DNA from: Methylobacterium sp. WSM2598
GTDB lineage: Bacteria > Pseudomonadota > Alphaproteobacteria > Rhizobiales > Beijerinckiaceae
Length of the DNA: 64,000 nucleotides
Direction of reading: 5' to 3'
NCBI RefSeq assembly: GCF_000379105.1
Contig: NZ_KB900609.1
Span: 2,468,365-2,532,364, forward strand
Part shown: in pieces, positions 44,005 to 52,004 of the stretch
How the letters are laid out: each line of letters opens with the position of its first letter
Numbering within the stretch: the first letter of the stretch is position 1
Program-made: the position numbers and the translations under genes
The notes under the pieces: generated by a model
Seen by the model: only the letters and a program-made list of their open reading frames with translations
What the model was told of the DNA's origin: nothing
The model's database searches: none

Positions 44005-44042
44005 TTGACGATGGTTAGGTGCCATATTATATGGTGCCATAT
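44005..44042 (+). promoter_or_regulatory. Promoter and putative operator of the marR gene
   Basis: TTGACG (44005-44010) and TATATG (44028-44033) are 17 bp apart, a good sigma-70 promoter. The perfect palindrome CCATATTATATGG (44022-44034) overlaps the -10, and the 10-mer GGTGCCATAT is repeated at 44018 and 44033. Transcription would begin near 44040, at the ATG at 44041, implying a leaderless mRNA and autoregulation. Confidence 0.55.
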
Positions 44043-44550
44043 GAAACGGTTGGAGCGGAAGCACCTCGCGTTGCTCAAGGAGGCGGAGCGGCGGTCCATT
44101 GCCGGGACGGACAACATGCGCTCCTGTTTCGAACTGCTGGCGCTGGCCGATGCGATCGACAGGGATTGCGCCAGCCGCCTCGCACCTTTTCGCCTGTCCG
44201 AAGGTAAGTTCGTCCTGCTGTTTCTTCTCCGCAGCCAACCCGACGGACTGTCGCCGCACGAGTTGGCGGCGAGAGCCGGCGTAACGCGGGCAACGATCAC
44301 CGGTCTTCTCGATGGTCTTGAGCGTGACGGATTCGTCGCGCGGCGCTCCGGTCTCGACGACCGCCGCAAGATCGCGGTCGTGCTGACGGGGGCCGGACGG
44401 GAGATCACCCACGAGCTCTTCGATCAACACAGCGCGTGGATAGCCTCACTGTTCGCCGGGTTCACGGCCGCCGACCGCGAGGCGCTCACCATGCTCCTCC
44501 AGCGTATCTGGAAAAACGTCGATGCCGCCACCGAGCCGCGAGACAGCTAG
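44041..44550 (+). CDS. MarR-family transcriptional regulator
   Basis: The 169-aa protein has the winged-helix core FVLLFLLRSQPDGLSPHELAARAGVTRATITGLLDGLERDGFVAR, then the wing RRSGLDDRRKIAVVLT, exactly as in MarR proteins. An N-terminal helix (about 30 residues) precedes the dimerisation region. The ATG at 44041 is chosen because upstream in-frame starts would lie within the promoter. It is followed at 11 bp by the HEAT-repeat gene, so it probably controls its own operon in response to a small ligand. Confidence 0.88.
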   Translation: MKRLERKHLALLKEAERRSIAGTDNMRSCFELLALADAIDRDCASRLAPFRLSEGKFVLLFLLRSQPDGLSPHELAARAGVTRATITGLLDGLERDGFVARRSGLDDRRKIAVVLTGAGREITHELFDQHSAWIASLFAGFTAADREALTMLLQRIWKNVDAATEPRDS

Positions 44551-44561
44551 GAGGTGTGGAG

Positions 44562-45338
44562 GTGCGCAAGGCCAAGCCCGCAGGGCGAAAGGTCACGGAC
44601 ATTCCTGCCGATCGACTGGCGCAACTCAATACGGGTGCGGCAGCGAGGACGCTCACCGAATGCCTCGCGGTCGACTTCGCAGCTCTCATGGGGCACGTGC
44701 TGCCCACGATCGGCAGCGACGCCCTCACCGGAATGAGGCAGGCAGCGGCAACCGGCATTTCAAGACGAATGCCGCTCGCTGCCCGCTTGATCGCGGACCA
44801 TCTCGGTCCTTCAGGTCTCGATGACCTCGGCACGCACGCGTCCGACACGGTGCGCGGCTGGTGCTGTTTCATGATCGGCCTGCCCGGGGCAACCGACCTC
44901 GCAGACCGCCTCGACGCGATCCGGCCCTTTGCCGACGATCCGCATTTCGGCGTTCGCGAATGGGCCTGGATGGCGCTTCGCCCGCATATCGCGGCCGAAT
45001 TGGAGCGGGCCGTTGCCCTCCTGGCGGACTGGACGGGGGCTCCATCCCCCAATCTTCGCCGGTTCGCGTCGGAAGCGACGCGGCCGCGCGGTGTCTGGTG
45101 CAGCCATATCGGGGCGCTGCGCCACCGCCCCGAATTGGGGCTCGCCATTCTCGAGCCGCTCAGGACCGATCGATCCAGCTACGTGCGAGACTCGGTCGGC
45201 AATTGGCTCAACGATGCCAGCAAGGACCGTCCGGATTGGGTGCGGGAGTTATGTGCCCGCTGGACTGCCGAGAACCCGACCCCGGACACCCTGAATCTTT
45301 GCCGGCGCGCGCTCCGCTCGCTGCATCCCGACCAGTGA
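44562..45338 (+). CDS. DNA alkylation repair (AlkD-like) HEAT-repeat protein
   Basis: The 258-aa protein is built of helical pairs. Diagnostic pieces are FADDPHFGVREWAWMALRPH, ATRPRGVW and the highly typical SSYVRDSVGNWLNDASKDRPDWV of the AlkC/AlkD-like family. Such proteins remove or recognise alkylated bases using a HEAT solenoid; catalytic competence was not assessed. The GTG at 44562 is preceded by GGAGG and lies 11 bp after marR, so an operon is inferred. Confidence 0.82.
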   Translation: MRKAKPAGRKVTDIPADRLAQLNTGAAARTLTECLAVDFAALMGHVLPTIGSDALTGMRQAAATGISRRMPLAARLIADHLGPSGLDDLGTHASDTVRGWCCFMIGLPGATDLADRLDAIRPFADDPHFGVREWAWMALRPHIAAELERAVALLADWTGAPSPNLRRFASEATRPRGVWCSHIGALRHRPELGLAILEPLRTDRSSYVRDSVGNWLNDASKDRPDWVRELCARWTAENPTPDTLNLCRRALRSLHPDQ

Positions 45339-45359
45339 TCCTCTCGGAGGAGGCAGAAC

Positions 45360-45701
45360 GTGTCTCATTATCTCATCGAACTCTACACAGCCAAGCCGGC
45401 GTGGCTCGCCCTTTCTCAGGACGAACGAGAACACTTCCTCTCCGCCATCGATTCCGCCATGCCGCTGTTGTCCAAAGCTGGCGTCGAGCCGATGACCTTC
45501 GGCAGGGTCGATCCCTCCCAACGGCATCCCGCTTCCCACGGCTTCTACGCCGTGTGGCGCTGCCGGGACGAGGCCGCGCTCGAAGCGCTCGTGTCCGGCA
45601 TCGCCCAATCGGGTTGGCACGACTATTTCGATACGATCAATGCCTGCGGTGAAGGAGTCGGTCTCATCGACCATCTCTCGCAACTCGGCGACCTCGCATA
45701 G
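45360..45701 (+). CDS. DUF6616-like small protein
   Basis: The 113-aa protein opens SHYLIELYTAKPAWLALS, has a helix (EREHFLSAIDSAMPLLSKAG), then GFYAVWRCRDEAALEALVSGI and GWHDYFDTIN. The layout suggests a ferredoxin-like alpha/beta dimeric barrel. The function is unknown. The GTG start at 45360 lies 21 bp after the HEAT-repeat gene (GGAGG upstream), third in the marR operon. Confidence 0.7.
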   Translation: MSHYLIELYTAKPAWLALSQDEREHFLSAIDSAMPLLSKAGVEPMTFGRVDPSQRHPASHGFYAVWRCRDEAALEALVSGIAQSGWHDYFDTINACGEGVGLIDHLSQLGDLA

Positions 45702-46096
45702 GCCAGATCCTCCGACGCAACGGCGATCGCTTCGCGGCGCGTCACCAAATCCATCACCGGCGCTTCCCATAGCAACGATCAATCGTCATGATCGCTGGTT
45801 CCGTTCCGGATTCTCATCAAGCGATTTGCTCGTGTCGAAACCTTGAGAGGGGCGACGGTCCGATGCCCCGGCATTCCGGGAGGTTGGCATCGGACCCTGC
45901 ATGACTATGGCCGACTGCATTGATGTCACTGGTCGGCCTGAATGAGCCTGCCGGATCGCATCGCTGCTCCGGCAGCATCGCCCGCGACCGCGGCGTGAAC
46001 CCAGACATGCACTTCCACTTCATGCAGCCGATGCTCGCGCCGGCTTCATGCCCGAGATGTAAAGCGTTTGACGTTTTTTGAAACACATTTTCAAAG
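45702..46096. other. Gap before the radical SAM operon
   Basis: No supported gene. Just before the next gene a perfect 7-bp inverted repeat TTTGAAA-CACAT-TTTCAAA (46077-46095) lies after a TTGACG (46068-46073), a likely regulatory site, possibly for the AraC-type protein encoded at the far end of the cluster. Confidence 0.4.
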
Positions 46097-46663
46097 TTGA
46101 AGACAAGCCTGCTTGCTAGGGTGCCCTGGAACCGACCGTCCTTGCCGAAGGGCTTCGTCGTGCAGGTGAAACGCACCGTCCGCGTGATCGATGTCTTATA
46201 CGACATTCAGGACGCCCTTGGCGACGAAGTCATGAACTTCCGCCCGATCATGGGACGTGTCCGGGAGGTACGTGACAGCGGCCACCACGCGATCATCGCG
46301 CTGCATCTGGCTCACTCCGCCAATACGGATTCCCGTCATGTCGGCACGGCTGCCTCTTGCGCGATCGCGGCCGTCGCACAGACGGTTGCCCTCGCCGAGC
46401 TGCACAGATGCCTCGAACTGTCAAACTTCCTCGCGGCGCAAATCATCGTCGATCCTAGCGGGCAGCAGCAATTATCGTTGGTCAACTTGACCAAGACCAT
46501 CGCCAATCTCCTGAGATGCGGCGCCGTACCGATCGTATCCAGAAAGGTCGATGTCTTCCCATGCGCTGCCTCTCAGCAAGGCTATGACAAGGCCTCCCTA
46601 TTTGAATCAGCGTTTTTCGAAGAACTCACGCAGTCTGTCGGATGGAGAATGGCCCGTGCTTAA
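46097..46663 (+). CDS. Degenerate glutamate-5-kinase-like (amino-acid-kinase fold) protein
   Basis: The 188-aa protein aligns by eye with the N-terminal half of glutamate 5-kinase: VVQVKRTVRV where ProB has VVKVGSS, VRDSGHHAIIALHLAHSA where it has the LxxxGHxVVLVSSGA strand, AAVAQTVALAELHRCLELSNFLAAQIIV for the AAVGQ...VAQ-LL helix, and NLTKTIANLLRCGAVPIVSR for LNARNTL..LL..G-VPIVNEND. The phosphate-binding and END catalytic residues are replaced, and the C-terminal half is missing. It may be a non-catalytic or repurposed domain. The start is uncertain (TTG 46097 or GTG 46121). It overlaps the radical SAM start by 8 bp. Confidence 0.5.
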   Translation: MKTSLLARVPWNRPSLPKGFVVQVKRTVRVIDVLYDIQDALGDEVMNFRPIMGRVREVRDSGHHAIIALHLAHSANTDSRHVGTAASCAIAAVAQTVALAELHRCLELSNFLAAQIIVDPSGQQQLSLVNLTKTIANLLRCGAVPIVSRKVDVFPCAASQQGYDKASLFESAFFEELTQSVGWRMARA

Positions 46664-48515
46664 ATTTCTGACCGACGGGATATCGTTACGCCCTGACACC
46701 AACCGGCCATCGCTGCAAAGTGAGCTCGGGCGCAAACTCACGGGCGGCGAACTCCCCGACTCGATTTCGGAGCTGCGTGTCAAAGCGGATCCGACGGCGG
46801 CCGCGAAGGCCAGAATCCTGCTGCTGATCCCGCACTATACGCGGATCAGGCGCCCCCTCGACGTCGTCGCGGACAATCTGGTCAAGAAGGGGGGGCCGCA
46901 TCTGAGCAGAGACCTCAAGCTGGTGCGGGATCTGCAAGCCGAGGGCATCACCTACATAGAAGAGATGAAACATGCAGGCGTCCCCATGGGCCTGCTGCGC
47001 GTGGGCACACAGGCAAAAGCACAGGGATATGCCGTCAAGATCGTTGATGGAGCATATCAAGGATGGAATAACGAGCGCCACGCGTTTACATCTTCGGAAG
47101 GCAGCGAAATCTGGAGCTACGGAATCAATAATGATGCGATGAGCAGGACTATAAAGGAGTTCGAGCCGCACATCGTCGGAATATCTTGCGACTACAGCCA
47201 CCAGTGGGGCAACAATCGTGCCCTCGCTGACCTGGTCAAAGGTATCGACGAAGACATCATCGTGATCATGGGTGGAACGCATGTGTCTGGCTTGCCGGAA
47301 GACGCGTTGCGCGATTGCCCGGCAGACTACGTCGTCACTCAGCAAGGTGATGTGACATTTGTCGAACTGCTCGAGGCGCTCCGCAAGAACTCCGCGATCG
47401 AGGACGTCGCAGGGATCGTGTTCCGCCGCGGCGGAGCAATCGTCCAGACGCGCCCTCGCGGATTTCTGCCGACCATGGACCTATTTTCACAGCCGGATTA
47501 TTCTTTGGTCGATTTCAGCCTCTATGACAGCCCCTTCCACTCAGGCGGCAAGCGCCAGGTCGATCATGGCCACCTCACCTACGGCTTTACGACGATCGGG
47601 TGCGACGTGCGCTGCACGTTCTGCACGATCCCGCGAGTCCAGGGAGGGTGGCTCAAGATGAACGAGGTGTCCTTCGACAAGTACCTCGCCAAATTGGTCG
47701 AGATTGGCATTACTGAGTTCATCGTCGAAGACGACCATTTGTTCCACGATCCCGAATGGGCGTTGAAGGTCTGCGATCTTCTGGAGAAATACAAATTGCC
47801 TTGGTTTGAGGAGGGCGGCGTCGCGTTATTTTCGTTGATTGCGCTGCTGCCGGAAGTGAGTGAGGACTTCATCCTCGCGAAGACCGGTCGCGAGAAACTC
47901 TTCGAGCCTCTCTTGAGAGCGAAGAGGTCGGGTCTCACCCTCGACCGCATGGTGAAACGAATGCGTGAGAGCGGATGCTACAGCCTCTACCTTGCCGTTG
48001 AAAGCAGCAACCTCGAGGCGCTTGGAACCGCCAACAAGCCGCCGATCAACACAATCGAATACTATACACAGCGCGTCCTCAATATCTTGTACGACAATGC
48101 GATCCACGCCACGGGCGGCTTGATGTTCGGATTCGTGAATCCTACCGCCGGTCGCAAGCTCTACGTGGAGACACGGGAAGACATCGAAAGGACGTTCGAA
48201 TATGGCCGGTTCCTGATGGCGGCGGGTGCGTCCTACATGAACCCTTTCATCTTCACGCCACTTCCCGGCGCGCCGCATTTTCCGACATTGCGGCCCTACG
48301 CGACCACGAATACGGATGAAGGCTACTCGCACGAGTTCGCGACGATGAACGATGCACCGAACGGCGAGTGGACCAAGGATGAATTGAACCTGCTTCGCGT
48401 GCGCTCGCTCGTCGAAGTCAACGGCATGGAAAGCTACAGGACCATCCTGCAGACAGGCACATGGCCCATTTCACACAGCGATCCTATCTCGCGGCGCATC
48501 AACAGGGCGGCTTGA
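46656..48515 (+). CDS. B12-binding-domain radical SAM enzyme
   Basis: The 619-aa protein has an N-terminal cobalamin-binding-type Rossmann region (about 90-250: QAKAQGYAVKIVDGAY, HIVGISCDYSHQWG, IIVIMGGTHVSGLPEDAL, YVVTQQGDVTFVELLEAL). A radical SAM barrel follows with TTIGCDVRCTFCTIPR: the 4Fe-4S cysteines are C316, C320 and C323 (CxxxCxxC). EDDHLFHDPEWAL and YLAVESSNLEAL are typical later motifs. BchE-like members often methylate unactivated carbons or rearrange rings; the substrate is unknown. The GTG at 46656 is set by GGAG upstream and overlap with the kinase-like gene. Less GC-rich than the genome. Confidence 0.88.
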   Translation: MLKFLTDGISLRPDTNRPSLQSELGRKLTGGELPDSISELRVKADPTAAAKARILLLIPHYTRIRRPLDVVADNLVKKGGPHLSRDLKLVRDLQAEGITYIEEMKHAGVPMGLLRVGTQAKAQGYAVKIVDGAYQGWNNERHAFTSSEGSEIWSYGINNDAMSRTIKEFEPHIVGISCDYSHQWGNNRALADLVKGIDEDIIVIMGGTHVSGLPEDALRDCPADYVVTQQGDVTFVELLEALRKNSAIEDVAGIVFRRGGAIVQTRPRGFLPTMDLFSQPDYSLVDFSLYDSPFHSGGKRQVDHGHLTYGFTTIGCDVRCTFCTIPRVQGGWLKMNEVSFDKYLAKLVEIGITEFIVEDDHLFHDPEWALKVCDLLEKYKLPWFEEGGVALFSLIALLPEVSEDFILAKTGREKLFEPLLRAKRSGLTLDRMVKRMRESGCYSLYLAVESSNLEALGTANKPPINTIEYYTQRVLNILYDNAIHATGGLMFGFVNPTAGRKLYVETREDIERTFEYGRFLMAAGASYMNPFIFTPLPGAPHFPTLRPYATTNTDEGYSHEFATMNDAPNGEWTKDELNLLRVRSLVEVNGMESYRTILQTGTWPISHSDPISRRINRAA

Positions 48516-48520
48516 CTGCG

Positions 48521-49432
48521 GTGCGCAAGATGAAATCGCTGACACACCGCACACGCGCAACAATCGTCGGCTCTTTGGCGGTTGTTCTGTGGTCATCTTT
48601 GGCTGCATTGACCATTGGGGCGACGCCAACCCCTCCACTTTTGCTCAATAGCGTGTGCTTCACCATTGGCGGCTTGATCGGATTTGGCTGGACTCTTTGG
48701 CGAGGTCATCTCTCAGCTCTCGGTCTGATCAAATGGCCTGTTTATGTTTTCGGCGCGCTGGGTCTGTTCGGGTACCACGTTCTCTACTTCTACGCTTTGC
48801 GGCTGGCCCCGGCCGCGGAAGCGAGCCTGATCGCCTATCTCTGGCCGCTCCTCATCGTTCTTTTTTCCAGCCTGCTGCCGAACGAGCGTTTCCGGATCGG
48901 CCATGTGGTGGGCGCCCTCCTCAGCTTTTGCGGCGCGGCCCTCATCATCGCCAACCAATCGCTCGATTTCTCGGACACCTACCTCACCGGCTTCGCACTG
49001 GCCGCTGCCTGCGCCCTCACGTGGTCGAGCTACTCCGTCGTGTCGCGGCGGTTTGGTGATATACCGACCGAAAGTGTTTTTGTTTTCTGCCTCGTCACCG
49101 CTGCTGCGTCTTGGCTTCTCCATTTTTTCGTAGAAGCAACCGTCTTTCCAACCACGTATCTCGGCTGGGCAGCGATCTTCATGCTCGGGGTCGGCCCGGT
49201 CGGTACCGCGTTCTACTTTTGGGACGTCGGAGTGAAGCACGGAGATATCCAATTGCTTGGAACCGTTTCGTATGCGGCACCGCTGCTTTCAACATTCATC
49301 CTTATCTGTTTGGGCAAGGCCGCGTTGTCCGTCACGCTCGTCCTCGCGGCGCTCCTGATCACCTCCGGCGCCGTAGTCGCCGCGCGTGTCAGCATGCTGA
49401 GACGCAAGCCGCCGGGCCGCTCTGAAATCTGA
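48521..49432 (+). CDS. EamA-family (DMT) exporter
   Basis: About ten spans in two EamA halves over 303 aa (VGSLAVVLWSSLAALTIG opening; FYALRLAPAAEASLIAYLWP ending the first half; ALTWSSYSVVSRRFGDIP and GVGPVGTAFYFWDVGVKHGD in the second). It resembles YddG-type exporters of aromatic amino acids and other metabolites. The GTG at 48521 lies 6 bp after the radical SAM stop; ATG 48530 is an alternative. It probably exports, or confers self-protection against, the product of the upstream enzyme. The last 144 bp overlap the convergent AraC gene. Confidence 0.82.
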   Translation: MRKMKSLTHRTRATIVGSLAVVLWSSLAALTIGATPTPPLLLNSVCFTIGGLIGFGWTLWRGHLSALGLIKWPVYVFGALGLFGYHVLYFYALRLAPAAEASLIAYLWPLLIVLFSSLLPNERFRIGHVVGALLSFCGAALIIANQSLDFSDTYLTGFALAAACALTWSSYSVVSRRFGDIPTESVFVFCLVTAAASWLLHFFVEATVFPTTYLGWAAIFMLGVGPVGTAFYFWDVGVKHGDIQLLGTVSYAAPLLSTFILICLGKAALSVTLVLAALLITSGAVVAARVSMLRRKPPGRSEI

Positions 49433-50128
49433 CGGCGTGGCACCGTGTCGTCGGCGAAACGCATTCGTGAACGACGACGGGCTTTTGAAGCCGACCTCCA
49501 ATGCGACCGAGGAAACGGGCCGATCCGATGAAATGAGAAGATGCTCCGCATGACTAAGCCTTTCCTCCATTTGCAGCCGCTTCGGTGAATCACCGAAGGA
49601 TCGTCTGATCGCACGGCGGAACGTCGCCTCTGACATCCCGTTCTTCCTCGCAGCCGCCTGCACGGTCTCCGATATGCCGAAATTCCAGTGTTTTCCGCCT
49701 TCCAGCATCGGAAAATCTCGCGGCGAACTCTGCTTTATTAGCTCAATGATGGCCGTGAAGAGGGACGCACACTTGAACAGCTCACCGGGAGCCCGAAAAG
49801 ACTCCTCCGCGAGGAACTTCATCAATCTTTGATGCGATGGCGTGATTTCGCCTATGACAAATCCACCGCTCTTTTTGTCGGCACAAACTGCCGCATCGGC
49901 CTGAATATTGATGACCAGAAAGATGCCATTTCTCGTGCTCTGAAATTTGTGCTCGGTTCCAGGGCCCAGGATGATCGCTTTCGAGGGAGTCAATCGATTG
50001 CTTTCTCCTCCGGCGCTCATCTCCATCTCACCGGACACAGGCAGAACAGCCTGAATGTAGCCATGCACATGCGTCTGACTCTGCCGTCCGTAGCTGCGGA
50101 AATTGCCTACAATGTCCCGTGTCAGCAT
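49289..50128 (-). CDS. AraC-family transcriptional regulator
   Basis: The 279-aa protein has an N-terminal cupin-like sensor (TPSKAIILGPGTEHKFQS, FLVINIQ) and a C-terminal double HTH (GMSEATFRRAIRRSFGDSPKRLQMEERLSHAEHLL, then PVSSVALEVGFKSPSSFTNAFRRRHGATPSDFR). The ATG at 50128 has GGAG at the right spacing. The fold ends around residue 240; the ~38-residue Asp/Arg/Gln-rich tail is antisense to the end of the exporter gene and is probably an extension by read-through after loss of an earlier stop. It probably regulates the kinase-like/radical SAM/exporter operon. Confidence 0.85.
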   Translation of the reverse strand: MLTRDIVGNFRSYGRQSQTHVHGYIQAVLPVSGEMEMSAGGESNRLTPSKAIILGPGTEHKFQSTRNGIFLVINIQADAAVCADKKSGGFVIGEITPSHQRLMKFLAEESFRAPGELFKCASLFTAIIELIKQSSPRDFPMLEGGKHWNFGISETVQAAARKNGMSEATFRRAIRRSFGDSPKRLQMEERLSHAEHLLISSDRPVSSVALEVGFKSPSSFTNAFRRRHGATPSDFRAARRLASQHADTRGDYGAGGDQERREDERDGQRGLAQTDKDEC

Positions 50129-50229
50129 GGGAATTCTCCGCGTTTTATCGGGCAGATCGGCTCGATCGCTTTTGCTCTGATGAGGTGCCTTGGAGACGTC
50201 ATTTCGAGCGCGGATCGTGGATGGGCTTC

Positions 50230-50940
50230 GATGCAATTCTCGATCCGTCCAGCGCTGAGCCGCGGCGCGGTTCCGGCGTCCGGACGCCGCGACATCGGGT
50301 GGAGCGGCGCTTGAGAGTTCTGAGGAAGGCCTCGTACGGGCCGCTCCGGCTGGCAACCGGCGCGAAGCAGGGCGTCAGGTCAGGCGCCTGAGCGAACAGC
50401 CCCGTGCCCCTTGCGGTCAAGGCAGCGCCATTGTCGGAGAGGTGCTCGGCGGCTCGGCGAGTGCGGGTCGCGGCGAACCGCTTCCCGGCGGCTTCCCGCA
50501 TCCACCCGGCGACCTCACGGTCGAAGACGTCCGTCACGGGGGCGAGGCGGATGATGTCGCCATCCCGGCGGGCAAACTCCCGCCCATCGGAGCACCAGCG
50601 CCGGGTCGAGCGCATCGCCATCCTCGCCATCGCGAATGCGGCTCTCGCGGACCGGCGCATGCTCCCCCCGCTCCATGGCAGTGTTGCCGGTGATGCGGTG
50701 AGCCCTTTCGGCGGTGACGACGGGCCGATCGCCGACCCGTCGTTCGCGCTCGAGGAGGGCTGCGATCCGGCGACAGCCATCGGTCGGCCGCTGAGTCACA
50801 GGCCTGCGAAGGGCGGGCGGACGCCCTGAACTCGGCCTTGCGGCAGGGTCCGCGCGGCTTCGATCTGCCCTCGCGCCTCTCGGCGAGATGGGGGGCGCCC
50901 GGCGCGTCCGCGACTTTCCTCATCGGGCAGGACGAGCCGC
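50230..50940 (-). pseudogene. Eroded IS3-family (IS2-like) OrfB transposase
   Basis: Three frames on the minus strand keep recognisable pieces in the right order: KVADAPGAPHLAERREGR (upstream helix), RPTDGCRRIAALLERERR (RPTYGYRRIAALL of IS2-type OrfB), RRWCSDGREFARRDGD and VFDREVAGWMREAAG (first catalytic Asp regions), EHLSDNGAALTARGT and CFAPVASRSGPYEAFLRTLKRR (SDNG-x-Y and AEAF motifs). Several frameshifts break it and the catalytic Glu context is altered, so it is inactive. The ends of the element were not found. Confidence 0.75.
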
Positions 50941-51356
50941 GGATCTGGTTCGCGATGCGGCCTATTTTCAGGACGCGCGCCTTGCGACCGGTCAGGAGGG
51001 TTCGCGGCCGCCCCTGGCGGCCCACAGCCGAGCACGACGCGTCGGTCAGGTCGGGCTCATGCCCATCCCCCCTCGCGGTCGGCGCATCTCGATCTTGCAT
51101 GGTCGGCGAGGCCCGGCTTCGCCCGGTCCGTATCCAAAGCCCGCCCTGGTCTCCATGCACCGGTTCGCAACGGCGGCAGGGCGGCTCGGCATGTCGGCCT
51201 TCGGACGGACGCGAACGTGCCACCGCCGCGGTCCAGGTACCGCCGGGGACACGCATGGCGTCGCAGGCAATATGGAGACAAGGCGCAGCCGCGCCGGCAT
51301 TGTCTCAGCATTGACCCAGCTTACGAAAGCCGTCGATCACTGTAGGAAGTATATTT

Positions 51357-51431
51357 TGGAGCGGGCGAAGGGATTCGAACCCTCGACCCCAACCTTGGCA
51401 AGGTTGTGCTCTACCCCTGAGCTACACCCGC
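51357..51431 (-). tRNA. tRNA-Gly (anticodon GCC)
   Basis: On the minus strand the cloverleaf has acceptor GCGGGTG/CGCCCGC, a D-arm TAGCTCAGGGGTAGAGC, anticodon arm CAACC-TTGCCAA-GGTTG with anticodon GCC, a T-arm GAGGG-TTCGAAT-CCCTT and encoded CCA (51357-51359). Confidence 0.96.
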
Positions 51432-51528
51432 TCTCTTCGGCGTTGGCGCTGCGCCGCTGCCGATGGCCGGGATAAACACCATTCCGGCCGGCGGCGCAAG
51501 GGGTGCTGCGCCGCTTTTTTCGCGCCGG

Positions 51529-51999
51529 CTACCAGAGCGGCGCGGGGGGGCGGCCGTGGGCGATCTCGTCGAGGCGCGCCCGGGTCGCCGGGCTCGTCCC
51601 GGCCGGGAGCGCCCCGAGGGGGAAGAACCCCGCCTCGGCGATCTCGCGGTCGGGTCGCTTGGGCCCGCGCACCGCGAAGACCGGCGCGACGTAGAGGACG
51701 ACGTGGTCGCGGCGCGAGACCCGGCTGTTGAAGAAGACCCCGTGCAACCGGGCGGCGCCGGGGTCGATCTCGATTTCGGCCTCCTCGCGGAACTCCCGCG
51801 CCAGGGCGTCGAGCGCGGTCTCGCCGGGCTCGACGCCGCCGCCGGGCAGGTGCCAGCCGTCCAGGTAGGTGTGCCGGATCAGGCAGACCCGACCCTCCCG
51901 GTCGATGGCGGCGCCGCGCACGCCGAGGGTCATGCCCCGCGAGACGCGCCAGACCAGGTGGGCGCCCCGCGCGAGCAGGCGCTGCGTGCGCGTCGCCAT
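51529..51999 (-). CDS. Nudix hydrolase
   Basis: A nucleoside-diphosphate-linked hydrolase of 156 aa. The Nudix box is present as GGGVEPGETALDALAREFREEAEIEI (G-x5-E-x7-REFREE pattern) around residues 52-77. Flanking strands are LIRHTYLDGWHLPGG and LYVAPVFAV. The substrate cannot be read. The ATG at 51999 lies 5 bp from the stop of the FAH-family gene, so the two are cotranscribed. Confidence 0.9.
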   Translation of the reverse strand: MATRTQRLLARGAHLVWRVSRGMTLGVRGAAIDREGRVCLIRHTYLDGWHLPGGGVEPGETALDALAREFREEAEIEIDPGAARLHGVFFNSRVSRRDHVVLYVAPVFAVRGPKRPDREIAEAGFFPLGALPAGTSPATRARLDEIAHGRPPAPLW

Positions 52000-52004
52000 C
52001 CGAC

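Noticed and set aside
44005..44010. TTGACG near the marR gene as a seventh Crp/Fnr-type box
   Set aside because: Only the left arm is present; it fits better as a -35 element paired with TATATG 17 bp away.
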